Below, piece by piece: positions 1 to 7,683 of a stretch of 63,485 bases of DNA. Under the pieces are notes generated by a model. It did not search any database and was not told the DNA's origin. It saw only the letters and a program-made list of their open reading frames with translations. Every line of letters starts with the position of its first letter. Position 1 is the first letter of the stretch. The translations under genes were made by a program, and so were the position numbers. Origin of the DNA: Acinetobacter baretiae (lineage in GTDB: Bacteria > Pseudomonadota > Gammaproteobacteria > Pseudomonadales > Moraxellaceae); the NCBI RefSeq assembly GCF_015627105.1, contig NZ_VTDM01000019.1:1-63485 (forward strand), read 5' to 3'.

Positions 1-2
1 GA

Positions 3-185
3 TCGGATATACAGGAGTTATTGGAACACTATGGGCATCAGATTTTATGGTTGCCTGCTTATAGCCCTGATTTGAATTTTATTGAAAAGACTTGGGCATG
101 GATTAAGAAAAAGAGAAAAGAATGGCAAGAGGATTGTATTGATCGACTCTTTCAGATGTTTTTTCATTTCTGTATGAGTAATTAG
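3..185 (+). mobile_element. IS630-family transposase, C-terminal end (partial)
   Basis: The first 185 bases are open in one frame and end in TAG. The peptide contains the C-terminal DDE signature region of IS630/Tc1-like transposases: LPAYSPDLNFIEKTWAWIKK, in which the final Glu is the third catalytic acidic residue. The 5' part lies outside the window, so completeness of the element is unknown. The element's right end should lie within the next few bases, near 190-200, because the opposing doxX reading frame loses family similarity there. IS630 elements insert at TA, and TA dinucleotides are present at 196-199, but the exact boundary cannot be fixed from one end. Confidence 0.8.
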
Positions 186-194
186 ATTGTTTGA

Positions 195-407
195 CTATAA
201 GCCTAAAATTAAAGCGATTCCACCGAAAAACTCAAGTGCCATTGTGAGGTAGGCTAAACCACTGGGTAGTCCTAAAGAGGAGAAAAACCCTGCTGTACCA
301 CTCGGTGTAAATACGAAAAACTTTAGGCCAAAATGAGCAAGAAACAAAATACCAAGTGAGATACGTAAAACAAGTGCTGCATAGGGGGTAGTGTTTTGGT
401 GATTCAT
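195..407 (-). pseudogene. DoxX-family membrane protein, 3' end cut by IS630
   Basis: The 70-residue product has the DoxX N-terminal pattern: an ALVLRISLGILFLAHFGLK first membrane helix, a GTAGFFSSLGLP loop and a second helix ending in EFFGGIALILGL. DoxX proteins are usually about 130-150 residues with four helices, so the C-terminal half is missing. The frame stops exactly where IS630 sequence begins, which points to insertional truncation rather than a naturally short protein. The start ATG (405-407) is preceded on the minus strand by an AGAGAAAA stretch. The gene follows the LysR gene on the same strand, with a 112-base gap that carries an inverted repeat. DoxX-family proteins are membrane proteins of diverse, often unknown, function. 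Confidence 0.75.
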
Positions 408-413
408 TATTTT

Positions 414-441
414 CTCTAATCTGTATGAGGTTAGATTAGAG
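414..441. promoter_or_regulatory. Inverted repeat upstream of doxX (possible operator)
   Basis: CTCTAATC (414-421) and GATTAGAG (434-441) form a perfect 8-base inverted repeat with a 12-base spacer, directly upstream of the doxX start. Its position, dyad symmetry and the adjacent LysR-type gene suggest a regulator-binding site. No binding evidence is available from sequence alone. Confidence 0.4.
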
Positions 442-519
442 TATAAGTATTTCCATATCTTTTACTATATGAGGTTTTTGATTATATTTGTTTCTAAAAT
501 AGAAATAATATTAAATATA

Positions 520-1407
520 CTAATGAGAAAATGTATGCACTAAAAAATCAATCATGACTCTTGATTTGTGTGCTAAATATTTTGTCGGGGGGTAAATCAC
601 ATATAAACCACGTGGGGGAGCTTCATAATCCTCCAAAATTGTTTTGAGTTTACCTTCATCGATTGCATTTTTTACAACAAAGTCAGGTAGTTTAGCAATG
701 CCAAAACCTGCGCATACTGCTTTTAAACAGGCCTCTGCATTCGAGAATTTTAATTTGCCCGTAACGGGTTGAATCTGCATTTTTCCTTGTTTATCACTAA
801 ATGTCCAAAGATAAGGCTCTATAAAATTAGTATCTAAAATACAATTATGTTGAGCGAGATCTTTCCATGATTCGGGGGTTTTATTTTTTGAAAGATAATC
901 ATCTGATGCAACAACCAGTGTTCGCACGGGGCAAAGTTTACGTGCAATTAAACTACTACTGGTGAGATGCCCAATACGAATGGCAAGATCAAAGCCTTCA
1001 TCTACAATATTTACAATACGATCTGAAAATTGTATGTCGAGTTCAATATCAGGATATTTTTGCGCAAATTGAAGCAGTGGGTCTGTAAGTTGACTAGCCC
1101 CAAAAGTGACAGGAACGGAGATTTTTAATAAGCCCCGAGGTGTCTGTGTTGTTAAACGCATATCATCATTGATGGCTTCATATTCACTGAGCAATGGCTT
1201 TATACGCTCATAATAGGCTGTACCCATTTCAGTAGCTGTGATTGAACGGGTCGTTCTTCTGAGTAGTGTTACAGCTAAATCTGCTTCGAGTTTAGCAATG
1301 AGTTTAGAGGCTTGACCTAAGCTTGTACCTAAGCGTTTAGATGCTAAAGTGAAATTACCTGTTTCGATAATTGCGATAAACATACGATCGCAGTCCATTC
1401 TATCCAT
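520..1407 (-). CDS. LysR-family transcriptional regulator
   Basis: The 295-residue protein has the standard LysR architecture. Residues about 4-65 form an N-terminal winged helix-turn-helix (NFTLASKRLGTSLGQASKLI, then LLRRTTRSITATEMG), and residues about 90-290 form a periplasmic-binding-protein-like effector domain. The pattern near residue 90 (GLLKISVPVTFG) is typical of the CrgA-like branch of LysR proteins. Alternative starts exist at the fourth codon. It is transcribed in the same direction as the truncated doxX; genes of this branch often control a nearby quinone- or redox-related gene, so doxX is a reasonable target. The effector is unknown. Confidence 0.9.
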   Translation of the reverse strand: MDRMDCDRMFIAIIETGNFTLASKRLGTSLGQASKLIAKLEADLAVTLLRRTTRSITATEMGTAYYERIKPLLSEYEAINDDMRLTTQTPRGLLKISVPVTFGASQLTDPLLQFAQKYPDIELDIQFSDRIVNIVDEGFDLAIRIGHLTSSSLIARKLCPVRTLVVASDDYLSKNKTPESWKDLAQHNCILDTNFIEPYLWTFSDKQGKMQIQPVTGKLKFSNAEACLKAVCAGFGIAKLPDFVVKNAIDEGKLKTILEDYEAPPRGLYVIYPPTKYLAHKSRVMIDFLVHTFSH

Positions 1408-2390
1408 GTTTACTAAGTCGTTTTGATGAAGTGGTTAAGATATTGACGGAGTATTGATAGCGATGCAATCTATTTGCTTTGAAGCTATCCTTAAAATACC
1501 GTCCTTCTTTGTGAGGTAAAAATAATAATTTGCTATAATAAGCCTGTGAAAACACTGAAATTACGCATAAAAGACAAGCATTGCAAGGTGCTAGACCAAC
1601 TCGCATTTGAAGTGAACTTTGTTTGAAATTATGTCAATGATTTGTGTTTTAAGCATCTTAAAAAACAGGTCAATGCTTCTCAGCTTATGATGTTTCTAAA
1701 TACACTAAATACACATCAAAAGATGTGTGGCTTGCATAACTAAACTGTTCAAGCAATGACAGAAGAACTCATCATAAGATGCAAACAATTTAAGAAAGCC
1801 AAGCTGAAATAGCGGGTAAGCAATAAGAAATCTACAAGACGTTCACTCGGTTGGATTCCATTCAAAAAAGTTGCTGTGAAGTACGCTGATGGCTATGTTC
1901 AGTATGGTAAGTACCAACTCAAATTATGGGATAGTTACGGACTTTCAAAATACAAAGTTAAGACAGGCTCATTCGTTGAAGATCGTCGTGGGCATTGGTA
2001 TGTGTGTTTGGTCGTAGATACACCAAAGATTGAGAAAACAGTATCAACCACAGCAATAGGCATTGATCTAGGACTCAAAGACCTTACCACATGCTCAAAT
2101 GGTGTAAAACTCAAAGCCCCTAAAATCTATTGTAAGTATGAGTAAAAGCTAGGTATTGCTCAAAGAGCCAAGAATAAAAAACGTGTCAAAGCGATTTATG
2201 CCAAGATTAAGAACATTAGACAAAATATGTTGCATCAATTCACATACACACTTGTGAATAGCCATACAATAATCATTGTTGGTAATGTAAATGCCAAAGC
2301 ATTGGCACAGACAAGATTAGCCAAGTCTGCACTCGATGCAAGTTGGACGACCTTAAAAACCATGCTCAGGTACAAATGCGAGAACGCATC

Positions 2391-2412
2391 TTACGAAGCG
2401 GTGCTTCTCAGG
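2391..2412 (+). repeat. 22-bp palindromic element, copy A
   Basis: The copy has the layout TTAC, hairpin GAAGC-GGT-GCTTC, then TCAGG. It sits in frame inside the tnpB relic between the CENA and FEEVNEAYT blocks, where TnpB relatives have no such segment as far as I recall. See copies B to D. Confidence 0.7.
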
Positions 2413-2488
2413 TTTGAGGAAGTCAATGAAGCATATACCATCCAAACGTGTTCGTGCTGTAGCTCACGGCTCAGTAGTCCGAAAGGTT

Positions 2489-2510
2489 TTACGAAGCAGT
2501 GCTTCTCAGG
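2489..2510 (+). repeat. 22-bp palindromic element, copy B
   Basis: The same layout as copy A, with hairpin GAAGC-AGT-GCTTC followed by TCAGG. It interrupts the tnpB zinc-finger region between SSPKG and GIREWQC, adding residues FTKQCFSGL in frame. Confidence 0.7.
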
Positions 2511-2590
2511 TCTTGGAATAAGAGAATGGCAGTGCATGGAGTGCGGTACGCTCCATGATCGGGATATAAACTTGGCACTGAATACTCTCT

Positions 2591-2612
2591 TTACGAAACA
2601 ATGTTTCTCAGG
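2591..2612 (+). repeat. 22-bp palindromic element, copy C
   Basis: The hairpin here is GAAAC-AAT-GTTTC followed by TCAGG. Relative to copies A and B, both stem arms changed together (G to A on the left, C to T on the right), so base pairing is kept. It lies after RuvC motif III and is followed by the frameshifted GHLAGGIPIL end of tnpB. Confidence 0.7.
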
Positions 2613-2643
2613 ATAGGAGCATCTCGCAGGAGGAATCCCCATC

Positions 2644-2667
2644 TTGCGAAGTTAATCGCTTCTCAGG
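2644..2667 (+). repeat. Diverged palindromic element, copy D
   Basis: This copy, just past the tnpB relic, keeps the CGCTTC-TCAGG right half and a GCGA/TCGC or GAAG/CTTC stem, but with a longer loop. Its position is where an IS200/IS605 right-end subterminal hairpin would be expected, so it may be the parental hairpin of the other copies. Confidence 0.5.
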
Positions 2668-2699
2668 TCGGGGAGGATGTCAAGGGTAGATCATTTATA

Positions 2700-3043
2700 G
2701 ACTGACCATATGCACAATAAAAGCACAAGCAATCATTTGTTTATTTGACCGTGAGCGCAAGACGAAAAACATGTCATGCGAATATATATTCATGGTTGCA
2801 CAATTTTCTTTACTCAGTTTACGCTTTGATACATGATCTTTCTATGTACTCTTATATGATGGCTTTGCTACTCGAAATTCCGTTTGCATCATTTCGCTAG
2901 GAAATATCGATCATCACGCACAAAACAATGAATAACATTAACTTTATTTCATAATTTTAGTAAAATCATCGCGACACAAGCGACGTATAGATGATGTGCA
3001 ATATCAATATTTATACATTCATTTAAAATACAGGGAGAACACC
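2700..3043. other. Gene-free stretch upstream of acnB
   Basis: AT-rich DNA between the tnpB relic and acnB. No open frame of family character was found. It must contain the acnB promoter, but no box is clear enough to place. Confidence 0.5.
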
Positions 3044-5683
3044 GTGCTAGTAGCTTACCGCCAACACGTTCAAGAACGTGCCGCACTAGGAATACCACCA
3101 AAACCGCTTGATGATGCACAAACTGCTGATCTTGTTGAATTACTAAAAAATCCACCCGTTGGTGAAGAAGTATACTTGATCGACCTATTAGAAAATAGAA
3201 TCCCTGCAGGTGTTGATCAAGCAGCATACGTGAAAGCTGCTTTTTTAGCAGCCATCGCAAAAGGTACAGCAAATTCACCATTGGTGACAAAACAAAGAGC
3301 AGTATATTTACTCGGCACCATGTTGGGGGGGTATAACGTAGCACCATTGGTTGATTTACTTGATGATGCTGAGCTGTCTGATTTAGCGGCAACGGCTTTA
3401 AAAAAGACTTTATTGGTATTTGATGCATTTCATGATGTTGCAGATAAAGCAAAAGCAGGCAATAGCCATGCTCAAGCGGTTATGCAGTCGTGGGCAGATG
3501 CAGAGTGGTTCACTTCTCGTAAAGATGTGCCTGAAGAAATTAAAATTACTGTTTTTAAAGTAACAGGTGAAACCAATACTGATGATTTGTCTCCTGCGCA
3601 AGATGCATGGAGTCGTCCAGACATTCCATTACATGCAACAGCAATGCTCAAAAATGAACGTGATGGGATTGTGCCTGAAAAACAAGGTGAAATTGGACCC
3701 ATTCAGCAAATTCAAGCATTGATTGCCAAGGGGCATCAAGTGGCATATGTTGGAGATGTAGTTGGAACGGGGTCATCTCGTAAATCGGCCACCAATTCTG
3801 TGCTTTGGTATTTTGGTGATGATTTGCCACATATTCCAAATAAAAAAGATGGTGGTGTTTGTTTGGGCACCAAAATTGCCCCGATTTTTTTTAATACCAT
3901 GGAAGATGCAGGTGCATTGCCTGTCGAAATAGATGTATCAGAAATGAATATGGGCGATGAGATTACCCTAAAAATTGATAAAAATGTTGCAGAAGTAACT
4001 GCATTCAAAAATGGGCAAGAAATCGCACACTCAAAACTCAAAACACCAGTACTACTTGATGAAGTTCGTGCAGGTGGGCGTATTAATTTAATCATTGGGC
4101 GGGGATTAACCACAAAAGCAAGAGAAGCTCTAGGGTTACCTGTATCTACTTTATTTCGCCAACCTAAACATCCTGTCAATACAGGAAAAGGATTTACTTT
4201 GGCTCAAAAAATGGTCGGTCGAGCATGTGGGCTACCTGAAGGGCAAGGTATTCGTCCTGATACCTATTGTGAACCTCGTATGACCACGGTGGGTTCACAA
4301 GATACAACAGGGCCTATGACACGTGACGAACTCAAAGACTTGGCCTGTTTAGGATTTTCAGCAGACTTGGTTATGCAGTCATTTTGTCACACGGCTGCGT
4401 ATCCAAAACCTGTCGATGTACAAACTCAACATACATTGCCCGATTTTATTATGAACCGTGGTGGTGTATCACTTCGTCCCGGTGATGGTATTATTCACTC
4501 TTGGTTAAACCGCATGTTATTGCCAGATACTGTGGGGACAGGCGGTGATTCGCATACACGTTTTCCAATTGGAATTTCTTTTCCTGCAGGTTCAGGGCTG
4601 GTGGCATTTGCAGCTGCAACAGGGGTCATGCCATTAGATATGCCAGAGTCTGTATTGGTAAAATTTAAGGGTAAAATGCAAGCAGGGATTACACTTCGAG
4701 ATTTGGTACATGCCATTCCTTATTATGCCATTCAAGCTGGTGATTTAACCGTTGAGAAAAAAGGCAAGAAAAATATTTTCTCAGGTCGTATTTTAGAAAT
4801 TGATTTAACTGAAATGGATACAGAGTTAACTGTAGAGCAGGCCTTTGAATTATCAGATGCATCGGCAGAGCGTTCTGCGGCAGGCTGTGCCATTACTTTA
4901 TCTGAAAATAAAGTTACAGAGTATCTGCGCTCAAATATAACCATGTTGAAATGGATGATTTCACAAGGTTATGGCGATGCAAGAACCATGGCACGCCGTG
5001 TAGAAAATATGGAAAAATGGCTAGCCGATCCTCAATTGCTTAAAGCGGATGCTGATGCTGAGTATACGCGTATCTATGAAATAGATTTAGCCGACATTAA
5101 AGAGCCAGTGTTATGTTGTCCAAATGACCCTGATGATGCAAAACTACTTTCAGATGTACAAGGTGCTAAAATTGATGAGGTGTTTATTGGTTCATGTATG
5201 ACTAATATTGGTCACTTTCGTGCAGCGGGTAAATTGTTAGATAAAGTACCAAGTGGTGCATTAACAACACGTTTATGGCTTGCACCACCAACACGTATGG
5301 ATGAACACCAATTAATGGAAGAGGGTTTTTATAATACGTATGGTCGAGCAGGTGCACGTACAGAAATGCCAGGTTGTTCACTTTGTATGGGGAACCAAGC
5401 CCGTGTTGCACCTAATACAACAGTTGTTTCAACATCTACTCGTAACTTCCCAAATCGGTTGGGTCAAGGTGCAGATGTGTATTTAGCATCTGCTGAACTC
5501 GCCTCGGTCGCGGCTGTATTAGGGCAGTTGCCAACGCCTGAAGAATATCAGCAGTATGCATCTCAAATTGACAGTATGTCGTCAGATATTTATAAGTATT
5601 TAAATTTTGACCAAATGGCTCACTATCAATCGGCTGCATTAAATGTAGATACTAAAAAAATCTCTGCAGCACAACTGACGTAA
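3044..5683 (+). CDS. acnB: Bifunctional aconitate hydratase 2 / 2-methylisocitrate dehydratase AcnB
   Basis: AcnB interconverts citrate and isocitrate in the TCA cycle and can also hydrate 2-methyl-cis-aconitate. I place the start at GTG 3044 (VLVAYRQHVQERAALG, matching the E. coli AcnB N-terminus), with GGGAG seven bases upstream; the frame is open further upstream but without family sequence. This gives 879 residues (E. coli has 865). The order is an N-terminal HEAT-like domain (1-160), the swivel domain placed N-terminally as is typical of AcnB (about 170-390, with DDLSPAQDAWSRPDIP), and the catalytic domains. The three [4Fe-4S] cysteines are Cys718 (GSCMTN), Cys778 and Cys781 (CSLC). It is monocistronic, with a hairpin after the stop. 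Confidence 0.97.
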   Translation: MLVAYRQHVQERAALGIPPKPLDDAQTADLVELLKNPPVGEEVYLIDLLENRIPAGVDQAAYVKAAFLAAIAKGTANSPLVTKQRAVYLLGTMLGGYNVAPLVDLLDDAELSDLAATALKKTLLVFDAFHDVADKAKAGNSHAQAVMQSWADAEWFTSRKDVPEEIKITVFKVTGETNTDDLSPAQDAWSRPDIPLHATAMLKNERDGIVPEKQGEIGPIQQIQALIAKGHQVAYVGDVVGTGSSRKSATNSVLWYFGDDLPHIPNKKDGGVCLGTKIAPIFFNTMEDAGALPVEIDVSEMNMGDEITLKIDKNVAEVTAFKNGQEIAHSKLKTPVLLDEVRAGGRINLIIGRGLTTKAREALGLPVSTLFRQPKHPVNTGKGFTLAQKMVGRACGLPEGQGIRPDTYCEPRMTTVGSQDTTGPMTRDELKDLACLGFSADLVMQSFCHTAAYPKPVDVQTQHTLPDFIMNRGGVSLRPGDGIIHSWLNRMLLPDTVGTGGDSHTRFPIGISFPAGSGLVAFAAATGVMPLDMPESVLVKFKGKMQAGITLRDLVHAIPYYAIQAGDLTVEKKGKKNIFSGRILEIDLTEMDTELTVEQAFELSDASAERSAAGCAITLSENKVTEYLRSNITMLKWMISQGYGDARTMARRVENMEKWLADPQLLKADADAEYTRIYEIDLADIKEPVLCCPNDPDDAKLLSDVQGAKIDEVFIGSCMTNIGHFRAAGKLLDKVPSGALTTRLWLAPPTRMDEHQLMEEGFYNTYGRAGARTEMPGCSLCMGNQARVAPNTTVVSTSTRNFPNRLGQGADVYLASAELASVAAVLGQLPTPEEYQQYASQIDSMSSDIYKYLNFDQMAHYQSAALNVDTKKISAAQLT

Positions 5684-5688
5684 TTTTA

Positions 5689-5719
5689 AATTGACGTCTA
5701 TATTGTATAGAGGTCAATT
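5689..5719 (+). terminator. Hairpin after acnB
   Basis: Arms 5689-5702 and 5706-5719 pair over 13 of 14 positions around a TTG loop. There is no clear T-tract, so it may be an mRNA 3'-end stabiliser or a weak terminator between the convergent acnB and nasS genes. Confidence 0.5.
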
Positions 5720-5747
5720 GAATAAATAGCCGTGATGTGAATGTATT

Positions 5748-6755
5748 TTACATCACTGTATCGATCTCATCAGAATCTATGATGCACGTGTTGGCCACAG
5801 CACGTGCATCTTGTGCTGTTAAAGATAGTCCTTCCCACTGACACATTTGTTGAATAATCCATTCAAAATCATCCATCTTTGGTGCCTGAGATGTTGAAAA
5901 GCTTTTAATAATATGTATGAGTTTATAATAGGCTTGAACATGCACAGTCGGAGAGCACTCAAACTGAATAATCTGATACTTTTGAAGTATTTGCCAAACT
6001 TCTGTAAAAGACTCAAGGGTTTTTAACTCAGATTGTGCTTTGATAATGGCTTGACTGATCGCCATGAGCGTTTTAGGGTGCTCTTGAGCCCAGTTTTGTG
6101 TGACGGCCAACACTTTATCTGCAACTTCAGGAATAATATCCCTACTTTGAGCAACAATTTGCGAATACCCTTGCACTTGCGACTGAATATTCCATGGCTC
6201 ACCGACACAAAATCCATCAATAGTTTGTTTTTGAATGGCTTGAATCATGTAGGGTGGTGGACATGTCATGAGTTGAATATTTTTGGCGATCTCTACATCT
6301 GCCAAAGCAAGCCATTCTTTAATACAGTAATGATGAATGGAGTGTTTAAACACGTGTGCTAAATGAATAATATGGTCTTTTTTAATGTATTCAACTAATT
6401 TTTTTGCACTTGTTAATACGGTATCTGATGTCGAAATATCACACTCAAAGCAAATTGCTTGATTTAGACTAATAAAGGCACGATTCACGCTCAACACTAA
6501 TGGTGTTTGTAAGGGAATACCAATTTGATCTGTACCTGTTGCCGCAGCAGGGAGCATAGCAGATAAACAATGTGCAGTATCTAATACACCAAAAGCGAGT
6601 CGATCTCTCAGGCTTGCCCAAGATGCTTCCTTGACTAAGGTCACATCTAGGCCGAATTCATCAAAAAAACCACGATGTTTTGCCCAAAGAATGGCAATAC
6701 AATCTAATAAGGGAATATAACCAAGCTGTATGGCGTGTTTTTCTAACATGGTCAT
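5748..6755 (-). CDS. nasS: Nitrate-sensor protein NasS (NrtA/CmpA-like)
   Basis: The 335-residue protein resembles the nitrate/bicarbonate-binding proteins NrtA and CmpA: LGYIPLLDCIAILWAKHRGFF near the N-terminus, GIPLQTPLVLSVNR in the middle, and DGFCVGEPWNIQSQ. It lacks a signal peptide or lipobox, as expected for a cytoplasmic sensor rather than a transporter component. In the characterised NasS-NasT systems, NasS holds NasT inactive until nitrate or nitrite binds. The adjacent gene is nasT, two bases upstream on the same strand, and the pair is divergent from the nitrate operon, which supports this role. The start could also be the third codon. Confidence 0.88.
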   Translation of the reverse strand: MTMLEKHAIQLGYIPLLDCIAILWAKHRGFFDEFGLDVTLVKEASWASLRDRLAFGVLDTAHCLSAMLPAAATGTDQIGIPLQTPLVLSVNRAFISLNQAICFECDISTSDTVLTSAKKLVEYIKKDHIIHLAHVFKHSIHHYCIKEWLALADVEIAKNIQLMTCPPPYMIQAIQKQTIDGFCVGEPWNIQSQVQGYSQIVAQSRDIIPEVADKVLAVTQNWAQEHPKTLMAISQAIIKAQSELKTLESFTEVWQILQKYQIIQFECSPTVHVQAYYKLIHIIKSFSTSQAPKMDDFEWIIQQMCQWEGLSLTAQDARAVANTCIIDSDEIDTVM

Positions 6756-6757
6756 GG

Positions 6758-7345
6758 TTATTCCTTCATTTGAAATTGTAGTAGTTTTTGTGCATCAATC
6801 AATCGCCGAGCGACCTCGCCAATGGTGATTCTTAAACTCATGGCATTTTTGCGTAGTAATTGAAAAGCTTGTTCTTCATTGACTTGATGAATTTGAATGA
6901 GAAAGGCTTTTGCTTTTTCAATGTCTTTTCGATCTGCTAATTTATTTTTTGTGTCTGCCAAATCATTGAGTAGTTTTTTATGTTTTTTATATTGTTCAAT
7001 TGAAATTTCTAAAATACTTTGTAATTTTATAGGGTCAATCCCATCGACAATATATGCAGTAACTCCTGCGTCTATCGCATTTTTAATGACCTCTTTATTG
7101 GTGTTTTTAGTAAACAGTACTGTAGGTAAGTCAAATTGACTGACGCAATTTTCGATAATATCTCGATGTGGATTTGCCATATCAAGTAAAATAACATCTG
7201 CATGTAATTGTTCGAGTTGTATCGTGTTTAAGTGCTCAATACTCAAGCAGGCAACGACATCTAAATCATACTCAAGTAAAGAGCATTTAATGAGTTCAGC
7301 ACGATCAATATCATCATCAATAAGCGCAATTTTTAAAGTAGACAT
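6758..7345 (-). CDS. nasT: ANTAR-domain antiterminator NasT
   Basis: The 195-residue protein has a receiver-like N-terminal domain (residues 1-115: IALIDDDIDRAEL, and VILLDMANP with the conserved Asp) and a C-terminal ANTAR domain (about 130-190: KDIEKAKAFLIQIHQVNEEQAFQLLRKNAM, shown here in two parts with the family Ala and Arg spacing). ANTAR proteins bind paired RNA hairpins with six-base loops and stop an overlapping terminator from forming. Such hairpins are present in the leader of the divergent narK gene (7560-7607), so the likely target is that operon. NasS, encoded next to it, is the expected nitrate-responsive partner. Confidence 0.92.
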   Translation of the reverse strand: MSTLKIALIDDDIDRAELIKCSLLEYDLDVVACLSIEHLNTIQLEQLHADVILLDMANPHRDIIENCVSQFDLPTVLFTKNTNKEVIKNAIDAGVTAYIVDGIDPIKLQSILEISIEQYKKHKKLLNDLADTKNKLADRKDIEKAKAFLIQIHQVNEEQAFQLLRKNAMSLRITIGEVARRLIDAQKLLQFQMKE

Positions 7346-7532
7346 AGATTTGAATCTAAATACAAAGAATATTTCATCTGAAGATAAGCAATTTTTATAC
7401 CAGTATAAAATTGGCTGATTGGAAAAAATAATGCCCTTATTTAATGCACTTTTATAGATCTACATTCGATATGGTTGTGCATAAAATAGTTTTTTTATGA
7501 TAAAACCGCGATTTATTTTATTTTTTTAATCT

Positions 7533-7548
7533 TGGTATGATTTATGCA
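7533..7548 (+). promoter_or_regulatory. Sigma-54 (-24/-12) promoter of the nitrate operon
   Basis: TGGTATGATTTATGCA carries the invariant GG (7534-7535) and GC (7546-7547) at exactly the 12-base offset of the sigma-54 consensus (TGGCAC-N5-TTGCA). Transcription would begin near 7558-7560, immediately before the first leader hairpin. NtrC would be the expected activator. TGCAC at 7444 and TTGTGC at 7475 could be degenerate half-sites, but I would not call them confidently. Confidence 0.7.
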
Positions 7549-7559
7549 TTAATTATAAC

Positions 7560-7607
7560 GAGTCAAAGACGACTCCTAAAATTTATATGACGGTCAATGG
7601 CGCCCGT
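7560..7607 (+). promoter_or_regulatory. ANTAR (NasT) target: dual hexaloop hairpins in narK leader
   Basis: Hairpin 1 has stem GAGTC/GACTC (7560-7564, 7571-7575) and loop AAAGAC. Hairpin 2 has stem ACGGTC/GCCCGT (7590-7595, 7602-7607, one T-C mismatch) and loop AATGGC. Both loops have six bases with A at position 1 and G at position 4, the two invariant positions of the ANTAR RNA motif. The linker is 14 bases. A further hairpin, GTTTTGA/TCAAAAC (7621-7627 and 7637-7643), lies downstream but lacks a U-tract, so the terminator itself is less clear. Confidence 0.78.
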
Positions 7608-7683
7608 TCTCATGCATGTTGTTTTGATACAGAGTTTCAAAACAGTGTGTTGAATACGTTAAGCTCAAAAAAAGAGTCATGCC

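Larger units (their letters stand above)
1546..2645 (+). pseudogene. tnpB: Decayed tnpB (IS200/IS605, IS1341-type)
   Basis: A TnpB relic can be followed from a GTG at 1546 (VKTLKLRIKDKH) to 2640. The family W in FVWNYVND has become a TGA stop, and several further stops and frameshifts break the N-terminal third. Two longer open stretches remain: 1876-2145, with RuvC motif I (AIGIDLGLKDLTT), and 2227-2616, with the four-Cys zinc finger (TCSCC and CMEC) and RuvC motif III (HDRDINLA). The family C-terminus GHLAGGIPIL is present at about 2617-2645 but out of frame. Three small palindromes interrupt family blocks, for example between SPKG and GIREWQC. No tnpA is present. TnpB proteins are RNA-guided nucleases; this copy cannot make a full-length protein. 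Confidence 0.85.

Noticed and set aside
1400..1606. 68-residue minus-strand open frame upstream of the LysR gene
   Set aside because: It overlaps the LysR start and the tnpB relic start, lacks a ribosome binding site and has no family features.
3044..5683. Several 60-150 residue minus-strand frames inside acnB
   Set aside because: They are shadows of the aconitase frame with no independent signals.
7444..7480. NtrC binding sites upstream of the narK promoter
   Set aside because: Only isolated half-site-like strings (TGCAC, TTGTGC) are present, without the dyad spacing of the NtrC consensus.
7621..7643. Definite intrinsic terminator in the narK leader
   Set aside because: The GTTTTGA/TCAAAAC stem exists but no U-tract follows, so I report it only as a possible component of the leader.
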